From: Phaeodactylibacter sp.
GTDB lineage: Bacteria; Bacteroidota; Bacteroidia; Chitinophagales; Saprospiraceae
Direction: 5' to 3'
NCBI RefSeq assembly: GCF_022763345.1
Contig: NZ_JALEGS010000091.1
Location: 1-64,000, forward strand
DNA length: 64,000 nucleotides
Shown here: piece after piece, positions 8,135 to 16,594 of the stretch
How the letters are laid out: each line of letters starts with the position of its first letter
How positions within the stretch are numbered: position 1 is the stretch's first letter
Made by a program: the position numbers and the translations under genes
Notes under the pieces: model-generated
What the model was told of the DNA's origin: nothing
The model's database searches: none
Seen by the model: the letters and a program-made list of their open reading frames with translations, nothing else

Positions 8135-9997
8135 TTAACCCAGGGCCTGTAGCCCTTTCAGTTCCGCTTCCGGCAAAGCCTCGAGCACTTCCTTGCCGTG
8201 CCGATACCCTTCGTCCCGAATGTGCTCATAGGCTTTCCAGGAGGCAAACCCAAATTTCTGCACCTTGGGATTGAAGTGGATGTCGAGGTACTGAATGGTC
8301 TCTTTGCGCCGGGCGGTACTGTACAAGAGCGAGGACTTGGTGATGATGCTGGTCATGGAAGGCATTTTGTACTTTCTTTTCTTCCTTCGGAATTTATCCC
8401 GCAGCAGCTCCCATGAAGTCGGAGTTTCATCAAAGTCCAGGGTATAATTTTTATCGGATAGAAAATCTACGCCAATAACAGAGCCCGCGCCCATCTTGCG
8501 CATCACGTCTACCGGGAAGTTATTGAAGTTGCCCCCGTCAACCAGGAGGTCATCCCCTAATGGGACAGGTGGGAAAACGCCAGGCACAGCTCCTGAGGCC
8601 GTAAGCAGTTTCACGGCCGAACCACGCGTGAAGACTTCCTCCCGGGCTTTGCTCAGGTTGCTCACCACCACGTGCAGCGGAATCCAGGAATCAGCCAGGT
8701 CAACGTCCGGATGGCCCGTCAGGCATTCAATAGCCCGGCTGATCATGTCCCGGAACCGCTTCCCTTTAATCAGGGAGACCAGTGGAAGCACATTCAGGTC
8801 TTTGGTCGGGTTGTAGGCTGCGGCTCCTTTCAGGCATTTATCGGTCTGCTCATAATTCGTATCAAAAGAAATCACTGCTGCCAGCATCGCTCCCGCACTC
8901 GTTCCGCCTACGATATCGACTGGCACACCCTTTTCCAGAAGGGCCCGGTATACCCCGATATGTGCAAAACCCTTAGCGCCTCCGCCTGCCAGGGTCAGCC
9001 CTATGGCATTGCCACACAAACTCCGCACCAGGCGGGGTAGGTCCCGCTGGTTATCCTGACGGATGTGAAAGTGACGGTGCAGCCACGGGCGCTGATCGAG
9101 CCATTTTACAGTTCCTCTCGGAAAGGGCGCGCCTGCCGGATGTTGCAGCACCAGTATCTTGGGGGCCATTCCAGAAGCGAGGGTCGTTTCCAGCTGTTCT
9201 TCCATAGGGGTCAGGTCAGGGCCGGCAGTGAAGGGGGCCCAGATCAAGACCTGATCAGCCTGCCGCATGCAGCGGCGGATCCAGCCTGTCTGTTCCGGTT
9301 GACCGGAAAAAAGGAGAAAGTCGTGTGCAGATTCTTGTTCCTCCAGCCAGTGGCTCAGGCGTTCTGAGGCCAGGTCAGGGGTGGCATTATCTGCTATTCC
9401 AAATTTTTCATGTACATCGGCTTCTGTTAGGACCTTGACGCTACCGATTTCCTGAAGGGCTTCCTGCAGTTGCTGGAAATACTTCGTGAAGTCCTCATTC
9501 TGATCCTGAGCGAGCAACAGCAGCGTCGCCGGTCGTTTGACCTGATGCTGCCCGGCATCATCTCTGCGCAGCCGCTTGATGATGCGCTTGGTAATGCGAT
9601 GCCCTAACTTTGGAAAGTGCTGAAGGGCCTGAAAGTAAGCCTGGGCAGAGATTTTGATCAGGACACTGTCCCGTATCGCCATCACACCAGCCATACGGGG
9701 CTCCTCGGAATGAACGGCGATTTCTCCCACGACCTCTCCCCGGGCCACCTCGCCCAATACTTCAGAGGGGTTTCCTTCTCCGGCAGACCGGCGCAGCGCA
9801 AGCAACCGCCCCCGCACCAAAAAGTAAACGGCATCACCCTGATCACCTTCCTCAAAAAGATAATCGCTGCCGTGCAGCTTCACCCATTGGATGTGAGGCA
9901 AAAGAAAATCGAGCAGCGCTTCATCGAATTCACCGAATATTTCACCCAGGCCTTTGTGCAGCAGGTGAGTATCGTCCTTTTTTGTTGCAGAAAACAT
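8135..9997 (-). CDS. Cyclic-nucleotide-domain patatin-like phospholipase
   Basis: A 620-residue protein of the RssA/neuropathy-target-esterase type. Residues 20-145 form a cyclic-nucleotide-binding domain (GDAVYFLVRG, GEIAVHSE). A middle region (155-325) is a nucleotide-binding-like fold. The C-terminal patatin domain has the oxyanion motif GGGAKG (338-343), nucleophile Ser367 in GTSAG and the catalytic Asp487 in DGG. It should hydrolyse lysophospholipids or phospholipids, possibly gated by ligand binding at the N-terminus; the ligand is unknown. It runs convergently with the DUF4407 gene, 17 bases apart. Confidence 0.9.
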   Translation of the reverse strand: MFSATKKDDTHLLHKGLGEIFGEFDEALLDFLLPHIQWVKLHGSDYLFEEGDQGDAVYFLVRGRLLALRRSAGEGNPSEVLGEVARGEVVGEIAVHSEEPRMAGVMAIRDSVLIKISAQAYFQALQHFPKLGHRITKRIIKRLRRDDAGQHQVKRPATLLLLAQDQNEDFTKYFQQLQEALQEIGSVKVLTEADVHEKFGIADNATPDLASERLSHWLEEQESAHDFLLFSGQPEQTGWIRRCMRQADQVLIWAPFTAGPDLTPMEEQLETTLASGMAPKILVLQHPAGAPFPRGTVKWLDQRPWLHRHFHIRQDNQRDLPRLVRSLCGNAIGLTLAGGGAKGFAHIGVYRALLEKGVPVDIVGGTSAGAMLAAVISFDTNYEQTDKCLKGAAAYNPTKDLNVLPLVSLIKGKRFRDMISRAIECLTGHPDVDLADSWIPLHVVVSNLSKAREEVFTRGSAVKLLTASGAVPGVFPPVPLGDDLLVDGGNFNNFPVDVMRKMGAGSVIGVDFLSDKNYTLDFDETPTSWELLRDKFRRKKRKYKMPSMTSIITKSSLLYSTARRKETIQYLDIHFNPKVQKFGFASWKAYEHIRDEGYRHGKEVLEALPEAELKGLQALG

Positions 9998-10303
9998 AAA
10001 CCATCAATTTTAGTCACACGCAATCCATGTTATATTCCCCGGAGTATGGCACTACAGGAAAAGTCTTGCCTGCACCGCTCTGGCACAGACAGCTCCGACT
10101 TTTTAAGGGGAAATTGGTCTGACAAAAATCGATTAGACCCTGAAGGGAAAGCATTGTTGCCGCGTTTCCAGGTCTCCAAGGCGCTTTAACGCAGCCACAA
10201 TATAATTGTTTTTGGGTAAACACCGAAACACGATGCCTCCTGAATTCCCCATCCCTCTCTGCTAGGAAATCAACAGTAAAGGTTAAAAACTCACCCTGAT
10301 TTT
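9998..10303. other. Intergenic region upstream of the patatin and DinB-like genes
   Basis: About 300 bases between two divergent genes. No gene or RNA was recognised. The only clear signal is the promoter/operator next to the DinB-like gene. Confidence 0.4.
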
Positions 10304-10333
10304 TACTTCCAACCCCGGCTGGAAGTATCTTTG
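10304..10333 (+). promoter_or_regulatory. Promoter with overlapping inverted repeat, DinB-like gene
   Basis: TATCTTTG at 10326-10333 fits the -7 box TAnnTTTG exactly. A perfect inverted repeat, TACTTCCA (10304-10311) and TGGAAGTA (10320-10327), spans the -7 to -33 spacer and its right arm shares two bases with the -7 box. This is the layout of a repressor site. Confidence 0.55.
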
Positions 10334-10357
10334 GCAGGAATAATCAAAGCAAAACGT

Positions 10358-10867
10358 ATGGATTTAAGTCAGGCTGCTGTCCAGGTTTTACGGCAGGCGG
10401 AATATTGCCTGCCCCACCTGGCCTCCCGGCAATATACCGAACAACCGCAACTGTTGCAGGGGAGCTCCGTGGGGCAGCATACCCGCCATTTCATTGAGTT
10501 TTTTGAATGCCTGATTGAGCAAAGCCAGCAACCTGCAGGAGAAATTGACTACAGCAAACGACGACGCTCGCCCGAAATAGAAACCCAACCTGATAAGGCC
10601 CTTCTAAGGATCGAGGCGGTCTGCAAACAACTTTCACAGCTGGAAGCACCTCAACCGCTCCGGCTCCAATGCAATGACCTGCAAAAGATTGTGGCTTCCA
10701 GCACCATAGCCACTAACCTGGAACGGGAGCTGGTTTACAATATCGAGCATACCATCCACCACCTCGCCATTATCAAAATTGGCCTTGCCTTGGTAGCGCC
10801 TGAGCTAGTGATCCCGGAAACATTTGGCACCGCTCCCTCAACGATGGCTTTCAGGGCATTGCAGTAA
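10358..10867 (+). CDS. DinB-like four-helix protein
   Basis: A 169-residue protein with the features of the DinB/YfiT metal-binding fold: an early QHTRHFIEF motif (His41 and His44) and a late HTIHHLAIIK motif giving the other histidines of the metal triad. Members act as thiol-dependent transferases or hydrolases, but most are uncharacterised. ATG at 10358 was preferred over TTG at 10331 because the -7 box overlaps the latter. It appears to be a single-gene unit. Confidence 0.7.
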   Translation: MDLSQAAVQVLRQAEYCLPHLASRQYTEQPQLLQGSSVGQHTRHFIEFFECLIEQSQQPAGEIDYSKRRRSPEIETQPDKALLRIEAVCKQLSQLEAPQPLRLQCNDLQKIVASSTIATNLERELVYNIEHTIHHLAIIKIGLALVAPELVIPETFGTAPSTMAFRALQ

Positions 10868-11037
10868 CTACCCGACTTTTGCCGGGCAACAGCTCCCACT
10901 GCCAAACTTTGTCCGGCATTTAAAGGCTAATTTGCTTATATTGATGCCGTATCGGCTAGCTTCAACGCTCCACGTCAATATACTAAGCCGTTGATGCGTA
11001 AAAAAGTAAGACTAGCCTAAGCAAATGCACAACCTTT

Positions 11038-13026
11038 ATGTCACAAAGCCTGCCTATTCCACCTAATGAGGAAGAACGCCTGAGGGCACTGGCGTCCTAC
11101 CAGATCATGGACACCCTTGCTGAAGAAGAGTTCGATAACCTGACCCGCATTGCTTCCCACATTTTCGACGCACCGATCGCACTGATCACCCTACTGGATG
11201 ACAAGCGACAATGGTTCAAGTCCAAAATAGGCCTCGAAGTAGAGGGTACACCCCGGGAAATTTCCTTTTGCCAGTACGCCATAGTGGATGGAGAGACCCT
11301 TATCGTCAACGATGCACACGAAGATGAACGCTTTGAGGACAATCCGCTCGTAATCGGTGACCCCAATATCCGGTTTTATGCCGGGCACCCCATCACCAAT
11401 GAGCAGGGGCACAGCCTGGGCACCCTTTGTGTGATTGACGATAAGCCCCGCTCCGTCACTGCAGAACAAATCGAATTGCTCAAGGGGCTTGCAGAAACCG
11501 CTATGAGCCTGATAGCGTGCAGAAGGGTCAACTACCGCCTAGAAATCTATAAACGCTTCTTTGATGAATCTCTGAACCTGATGTGCATCGTGGATATGCA
11601 GGGCATCTGCAAAGAGGTTAACCCCTTTTTCATGAGAAAGCTGGGCTGGGAACAGGGCGAACTCCTTTCCAAGCCACTCATGGACTTTTTCCACCCGGAT
11701 GATCAGGAGCGAGCTCATACACAGCTGGCAAAACTCAACGAGGGCGAGCCCGCCGTAGAGTTTGAAAACCGCCTGCGCAAAAAAGATGGGTCTTACATTT
11801 GGGTACAATGGAACTGCCAGCCTGATCCTGCCGCCGGGCAAATGTTTGCCATTGCCTACGACATTACGCCACTAAAAGAAAAAAACGCCGCTCTTCACGA
11901 GGCCATCCACCACAAGGACATCTTCCTTTCCAATATGAGCCATGAGATCAGAACACCGATGAACGCGATCATTGGGTTTTCGGACTTGATGGAGCGAACT
12001 GAACTCGGGCCCACTCAACGGGAATACCTGGACGCCATCTCCGTGGCTGGCAATAACCTGCTGGCGATCATAAACGATATCCTTGACCTCTCCAAAATTG
12101 AGGCCGGCAAAATTGACTTGGAATCCAAGCCGCTGGAGCTAAAAAAGGTCATACAAGATGCCATCAAGCTTAGCCAGTCCAAGGCTGAAGAAAAAGGGCT
12201 CCGCCTGAGGGCTAGCCTGGACATGAACGCACCGGAATACATCATGGGCGACCCTACCCGCCTGCACCAGATTCTGGTCAACCTCATTTCTAATGCCGTT
12301 AAGTTTACCAATCAGGGCGGTGTAACGGTAGAAGTGGAGGTTCGGGACCGGGATGAAGAGCACGCGGATCTATGTTTTAAAGTCACAGATACCGGCATTG
12401 GTATTTCTGAGGAAGACCAGGAGCGCATCTTCAACCGGTTTGAGCAGGCCCGGCAGCCTAAGGAAGTACTCTTTGGAGGCACCGGGCTTGGCCTTAGCAT
12501 CGTGAAGATGCTGGTAGAATTGCATGGTGGCCGCGTTGAGTTGGAAAGCCAGCCCGGTCAGGGGACGACATTCTCCTGCTACCTGCGCTTGCCGCTCGCC
12601 CAATCTCCTGAAAAACCTAAAGCAACAGATGTGGATACCAACTCAACCTTGAAGCTTTCCGGCGTACGGATATTACTGGCTGAAGATAATAAGCTCAATC
12701 AGAAACTCGGCTCGTTTGCCCTGAAAAACAACGGTGCCATCGTGGAATTTGCGGAAGACGGCGAAGCTGCCGTCGAAATGGCCCAAAAGCAGGCCTATGA
12801 CATTATACTGATGGACCTGCAGATGCCAAAAATGAACGGCTATGAAGCGACCAAACAAATAAGAAAAACGGTGGAGGCTGAGACGCCTATCATTGCCTGC
12901 ACAGCGCACTCCCTCGTTGGAGAACGAATGAAATGTATTGAAGCGGGGATGAACGATTACATCTCGAAGCCATATACCGAAGCTATCCTTGTGGAGGCTA
13001 TTCAGAAAGCCCTTGATGAACGTTGA
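11038..13026 (+). CDS. Hybrid sensor histidine kinase (GAF-PAS-HisKA-HATPase-REC)
   Basis: A 662-residue soluble hybrid kinase with no membrane segment. Domains in order: GAF (about 25-160), PAS/PAC (about 172-285), HisKA with phosphoacceptor His302 in NMSHEIRTPMN, HATPase with its N box (LVNLISNAVKF) and G boxes (DTGIGI, GGTGLGLSIV), then a receiver domain from about residue 540 with phosphoacceptor Asp593 in ILMDLQMPKMNG. The kinase should pass phosphate to its own receiver and then to an unidentified phosphotransfer protein. The signal is probably a small molecule or redox cue. No partner regulator is adjacent. Confidence 0.95.
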   Translation: MSQSLPIPPNEEERLRALASYQIMDTLAEEEFDNLTRIASHIFDAPIALITLLDDKRQWFKSKIGLEVEGTPREISFCQYAIVDGETLIVNDAHEDERFEDNPLVIGDPNIRFYAGHPITNEQGHSLGTLCVIDDKPRSVTAEQIELLKGLAETAMSLIACRRVNYRLEIYKRFFDESLNLMCIVDMQGICKEVNPFFMRKLGWEQGELLSKPLMDFFHPDDQERAHTQLAKLNEGEPAVEFENRLRKKDGSYIWVQWNCQPDPAAGQMFAIAYDITPLKEKNAALHEAIHHKDIFLSNMSHEIRTPMNAIIGFSDLMERTELGPTQREYLDAISVAGNNLLAIINDILDLSKIEAGKIDLESKPLELKKVIQDAIKLSQSKAEEKGLRLRASLDMNAPEYIMGDPTRLHQILVNLISNAVKFTNQGGVTVEVEVRDRDEEHADLCFKVTDTGIGISEEDQERIFNRFEQARQPKEVLFGGTGLGLSIVKMLVELHGGRVELESQPGQGTTFSCYLRLPLAQSPEKPKATDVDTNSTLKLSGVRILLAEDNKLNQKLGSFALKNNGAIVEFAEDGEAAVEMAQKQAYDIILMDLQMPKMNGYEATKQIRKTVEAETPIIACTAHSLVGERMKCIEAGMNDYISKPYTEAILVEAIQKALDER

Positions 13027-13036
13027 CACCGAGGTG

Positions 13037-13885
13037 TTATCCCAGGATATGAGACGGGATAGACAACAACGGCATGTTGCAGTGGTACGACATTTCCTTC
13101 GCGTGGCTGTACCGGAGCAGTTCCTGGAAGAAGTTGCGCTTATGCGTGACCATCACCAGCACGTCTACCGAATGGGTCTCCATATACTTGGTCAGCCCTT
13201 CCCGGATATCTGTACTCTCGATTACCTCAAAGGTTGTATTTTCGTAAGGGACTAATTTATCCTTAAACTGATCCATTTCGTGCCGGTAATCTTCGGCGTG
13301 GGATAGGTCTACATTGACGCAGTGGATTTTAGCGTTGAAGGGCTGGCAAATCTCCACTACCTTTTGGAAAGCCTCTACTTCCTCATCCTGATAGTTCACA
13401 GCAAAGGCGATATCATCGATCTCTCCGTCAAACACTGCCTTTTCCGGAATAGCAAGCACCGGGCAATTGGCATTCTCCAGTACTTCTCCGGCCACACTGC
13501 CCATGAAAATCTCTTTCAACCCCCGCGCACCAGTCGTGCCCATCACAATCATTTCCACGCCTTCCTCTTTGGCCACCTGCAATATGGTTTCCACAGTGCG
13601 GCCAGGCTTGAGCAGGTGCTGTACGCTGAGGGCTTCAAAACCTTCCCGCTGCTGTATATCACGCAACACCGGGATCGAGTCCTTGAAATTCTCAAACTCA
13701 TCCAGGTCATAGCTTTCGTAAAACTCGGAAAGGGTATGCGGCAAGCCTCCGCCTCTGACCTCTGGCTTTTGGTAAACGTTTAGGGTAATCAGCTCGGCTT
13801 CCACATTTTTAGCGATGTGCAAGGCGTAAATAAAGGCACGCTCTGCTGCCGCAGAAAGGTCGGTCGGAAAAAGGATCTTTTTCAT
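13037..13885 (-). CDS. Universal stress protein, tandem UspA domains
   Basis: A 282-residue protein with two consecutive Usp domains. The first (1-150) keeps the ATP-binding pattern GTTGARGLKEIFMGSVAGEV followed by CPVLAIP. The second (about 155-282) ends in MPLLSIP but lacks a complete glycine-rich loop, as is common in tandem Usp proteins. It is cytoplasmic and likely stress-linked. It lies convergent to the hybrid kinase, ten bases apart. Confidence 0.9.
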   Translation of the reverse strand: MKKILFPTDLSAAAERAFIYALHIAKNVEAELITLNVYQKPEVRGGGLPHTLSEFYESYDLDEFENFKDSIPVLRDIQQREGFEALSVQHLLKPGRTVETILQVAKEEGVEMIVMGTTGARGLKEIFMGSVAGEVLENANCPVLAIPEKAVFDGEIDDIAFAVNYQDEEVEAFQKVVEICQPFNAKIHCVNVDLSHAEDYRHEMDQFKDKLVPYENTTFEVIESTDIREGLTKYMETHSVDVLVMVTHKRNFFQELLRYSHAKEMSYHCNMPLLSIPSHILG

Positions 13886-14021
13886 GGTAAGTTGGTTTCT
13901 TTTGCTTAGAGCTCAACCAGGAAACCCGGACATGGCCCTTTAGGACAACATATAGAAGTATGAACCGAAAATTAGTGAATTTCGGAAAGTTGAATGCGAT
14001 AAATGTGGGAATTTTTCAGAT

Positions 14022-14158
14022 TATACGCTTAACAAAGTGGTTTGCGACATCGGAGCAGGCCACTTTCCAGCGTTTATGCCGACCTGTCTGCCGAAGTACC
14101 GACACGCAGGCAGGCATCAAGTCGGTTTGCTGTGGCAAACCACTTTATCGTCGGTATA
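14022..14158 (-). repeat. Interspersed MITE-like repeat, copy D (complete)
   Basis: A 137-base reverse-orientation copy. Its 14116-14158 half matches copy A closely, including hairpin GGTTTGC-TGTG-GCAAACC (14124-14141). Its 14022-14052 half matches the right end of copy B-C in reverse (TTATACGCTTAACAAAGTGG). An internal hairpin pairs CCTGTCTGC (14083-14091) with GCAGGCAGG (14106-14114). The element ends two bases from the stop codon of the thioredoxin-like gene, so its hairpins probably form that gene's 3-prime end. Confidence 0.75.
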
Positions 14159-14160
14159 CT

Positions 14161-14403
14161 TCAAATCTTCAGCAACGACTTGAGCTCTTCTACTTCTAGT
14201 ACCTGCCCGCTTGCCACCACCTGCCCGCCGATTTGCAGCGCAGGAATAGCTGTGATGCCCAGGTCCATCATCTCCTGAATATCAGAAACTTCCTCTATTC
14301 TCACCTCCAGGCCCAACTCTTTAGCGGCCCTTTGCATGTTGGCATGCAGATTGCGCGAAAGGTTGCAACCAAGCCCAAAAAGTCGTACTTCTGTATTAGT
14401 CAT
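14161..14403 (-). CDS. Monothiol thioredoxin-like small protein
   Basis: An 80-residue thioredoxin-fold protein similar to the small redox-active disulfide protein 2 family. The usual CxxC active site is reduced to a single Cys13 (LGCNLSRN, serine where the second cysteine would be). The cis-proline loop (ITAIPALQIGG) is intact. It could work as a monothiol redox or thiol-binding protein. ATG at 14403 was preferred over an upstream TTG at 14412. Repeat copy D follows its stop at once. Confidence 0.75.
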   Translation of the reverse strand: MTNTEVRLFGLGCNLSRNLHANMQRAAKELGLEVRIEEVSDIQEMMDLGITAIPALQIGGQVVASGQVLEVEELKSLLKI

Positions 14404-14704
14404 GGCGTTCAATTTGCCTGAGCAGGTAAATTCATGGAATTCGTAAGTAAACCGGTCCGCAGTACGTAAATGAATTCCGTACAGCTTATTTCACGGTTCA
14501 AAATTGCAGTAATACCTTTGTTATTCTATTGACATTTGTCAGCCCCCTTTCTGATTTTTCTCAAAAAAGGGGCTACCTTGAGGTATACTGTCAACGTTAC
14601 CATAAATAAATTACTTGCCGATTAGTTCTGGTTTATGGAAGTGACTTTTATCACCCTGCTGTACTTTTGCAGCGTTCCTGCGGCCAGCCAAAGACTGTAT
14701 ATAC
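14404..14704. other. Intergenic region with two inverted repeats
   Basis: About 300 bases between divergent genes. GGAATTC (14436-14442) and GAATTCC (14472-14478) form a spaced inverted repeat upstream of the thioredoxin-like gene. AGCCCC (14541-14546) and GGGGCT (14569-14574) form a hairpin. A -7 box TACTTTTG (14662-14669) precedes the plus-strand gene. Confidence 0.45.
14662..14669 (+). promoter_or_regulatory. Promoter -7 box of the Kelch-like gene
   Basis: TACTTTTG fits TAnnTTTG and lies 36 bases before the ATG at 14705. Confidence 0.55.
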
Positions 14705-15505
14705 ATGCTTAGATACTTTATATTCTTATCCTTTTTGCCTTTGAGCACTATCCTCTGTGTGGCTCAAGGTGAAGAAACCCTTCGCGAGCTGCCTCCGGAA
14801 GCCATTCAGCTCTATCCCACCCTGGAGGATATGGAAGGTTACGCAGTTGGGCAGTACAAGGACTACCTGCTTATTTTTGGGGGGAGTATTCGTTCCAAAA
14901 TATCGGATAACAATTACCAAAATTTTCCTAACCTTGATATCCTGCTCATTGATTTTGATGAAAACCGGGCAAGCGCCTATACGAATGGCAGCTTTGAGGG
15001 CAGCCTTGGAGAACAAATCAGCGCCACGGGGCTGTCTTATTATCAAAATGACGGCCTCCTCTATCTGCTAGGAGGCTATGGCTATAGCGAAACGCATAAT
15101 CAATTTATCACCTTCCCCTATATCACCGTTATTAATGTGAAGCAAACCGTCCTGGCGCTCCTCAATGGCGTGGACCCAGTCGCTAGTTTTTACCAACTTT
15201 GCGACGACCGCATGGCTATTTTTAATGCCGAAATGGACTACAACGGTGATGAGTTTTTCCTCCTGAATGGCAAATTCGCGTATAAATTGCGCCCTTTTGC
15301 TGATAACCCGCAGTATGTGGAGGAAAAATACAATGAAGAGGTCCGCACTTTTAAGATAAGTAGAGACGGAGCAGATTGGCGCCTGGAGCATTTTGAGACC
15401 TGGTACGACCTTGAGACCTTTCAGGAGCAGTACGGCACGCTCATTCCGGAACGCATCGAACAACAACTACAACAGCTGCAACAGTCCAAAACCCTGAGCC
15501 AGTGA
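14705..15505 (+). CDS. Secreted Kelch-like protein, probably shortened
   Basis: A 266-residue protein with a signal peptide (about residues 1-21, ending CVAQG). Residues 55-130 look like two Kelch blades (DYLLIFGGSIRS, DGLLYLLGGYGYSE), a beta-propeller repeat. Only two blades are visible, too few for a closed propeller, and no type IX sorting domain follows; the protein ends in a glutamine-rich tail. It may be a truncated relative of longer exported Kelch proteins. Function unknown. Confidence 0.65.
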   Translation: MLRYFIFLSFLPLSTILCVAQGEETLRELPPEAIQLYPTLEDMEGYAVGQYKDYLLIFGGSIRSKISDNNYQNFPNLDILLIDFDENRASAYTNGSFEGSLGEQISATGLSYYQNDGLLYLLGGYGYSETHNQFITFPYITVINVKQTVLALLNGVDPVASFYQLCDDRMAIFNAEMDYNGDEFFLLNGKFAYKLRPFADNPQYVEEKYNEEVRTFKISRDGADWRLEHFETWYDLETFQEQYGTLIPERIEQQLQQLQQSKTLSQ

Positions 15506-15559
15506 CAATAGTCACCCTGCGCGCTGAGGGAAGTCATTTAGCTGGCCTGAAAACCCCAT

Positions 15560-15725
15560 TACATTTGTAGTGTAAGCAGAAGAATTGATAGAGATCGATT
15601 CAAAGCTAACATGGTCAATTGGGTGTTCAATCATTTTTGCCGGAGTAGCGTAAGTTTTTTGAGACGAAACGATCAACCGGCTATACAGCCGCACTGTCAA
15701 ATTTTTCAGTGCGGCTGTTTTTTTC
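15560..15725 (+). ncRNA. Candidate structured small RNA
   Basis: A perfect -7 box TACATTTG (15560-15567) is followed by about 150 bases without a plausible reading frame and then a strong terminator. Predicted stems are GAATTGAT/ATCGATTC (15582-15601) and GCCGG/CCGGC (15639-15681). The terminator stem is ACAGCCGCACTG/CAGTGCGGCTGT (15685-15718) plus seven T. Transcription would start near 15574. I could not match it to a known RNA family. The terminator might instead belong only to the upstream gene. Confidence 0.45.
15685..15725 (+). terminator. Strong Rho-independent terminator
   Basis: Perfect 12-base stem (15685-15696 with 15707-15718), ten-base loop, then a run of seven T. The opposite strand has no T-run, so it acts on plus-strand transcripts. 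Confidence 0.85.
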
Positions 15726-16337
15726 CTATTTCTGCTTCACATAAGCCTCGACTCCCTTGCCAGACAGCTCTGATTTAAGGGATTTGGCATCGCTCAGCCC
15801 ATCAAATCGGTCGACCAACGCGACGGCGTAACGCCCCCGGTCGAAAAGCTCTACGGAAGCATTCGTATACCCCATGCCTCTCAGCTTGCTAACCATTTCT
15901 TCGGCGTTATTGCGGTATTTGAAAGTGCCGGCCAGTACCATGTACTGCCCACTGGCAACAGAGGCATAATCTGACTCCGCTTTTCCCGAAGTGCTTCCGG
16001 GGCTCCGGCTGGAAGATTGCAGGTCACTGTCCGCAGCCTCGTAGGTAGGCTCCGCTTCTTCATACCCGGATTGCCCGCCTTCACCAGTATTACTATCTGC
16101 ATTATCGGATACCGCCCCGCCTTCATCGTAGTAGCCATCATCAAAGGTCGCAGTGGTATCTTCTGGGTAGTACTCCTCTTCTGCATATTCATCCTCAGGC
16201 TCCGAAACCATTTGATCTGCACTAGCCGGGGCTTCCGGACTGCTCCCTAGCAGGTTGGTGGTCATGTAGATCAGATAGACGAGCGCGGCAACGCATACAG
16301 CAACAATAGCAATGGTGACATAATCGAGTCTTGACAT
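15726..16337 (-). CDS. SPOR-domain membrane protein
   Basis: A 203-residue protein with one membrane segment near residues 5-27, a long acidic and glycine/serine-rich linker, and a C-terminal SPOR domain (about 128-202, from QYMVLAGTFKYRNNAEEMV to VKQK). SPOR domains bind glycan strands denuded of peptides at division sites, so this is likely a cell-envelope or septum protein. ATG at 16337 was chosen over a TTG at 16412 because the membrane helix then lies right at the N-terminus. Confidence 0.85.
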   Translation of the reverse strand: MSRLDYVTIAIVAVCVAALVYLIYMTTNLLGSSPEAPASADQMVSEPEDEYAEEEYYPEDTTATFDDGYYDEGGAVSDNADSNTGEGGQSGYEEAEPTYEAADSDLQSSSRSPGSTSGKAESDYASVASGQYMVLAGTFKYRNNAEEMVSKLRGMGYTNASVELFDRGRYAVALVDRFDGLSDAKSLKSELSGKGVEAYVKQK

Positions 16338-16594
16338 AGTGACGATGGTGTTGTTTGGTGATGAAAATAGGTATTTTTTACTAACTGCCGTTAAATCTGT
16401 AACCAAGCTCAACTTTTAACAGCTTAAATGCAATATCTAAACGCTCCAATGGGTTAATGTTCCCGTCTGTCATCGACGCTTCCCCTGATAAAACTTTCAA
16501 ATACCAAAAATCAATTGCTCATCCGGAGTACCTCTACGCTTTTGCCTGGAAGCCCGCCTGCGGCTTCTATTGTCAAACTCAAAATCCTTGGAAC

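Noticed and set aside
15611..15725. A short open frame from the ATG at 15611 as a leader peptide
   Set aside because: It reads straight through the terminator hairpin into the next gene region and has no recognisable features.
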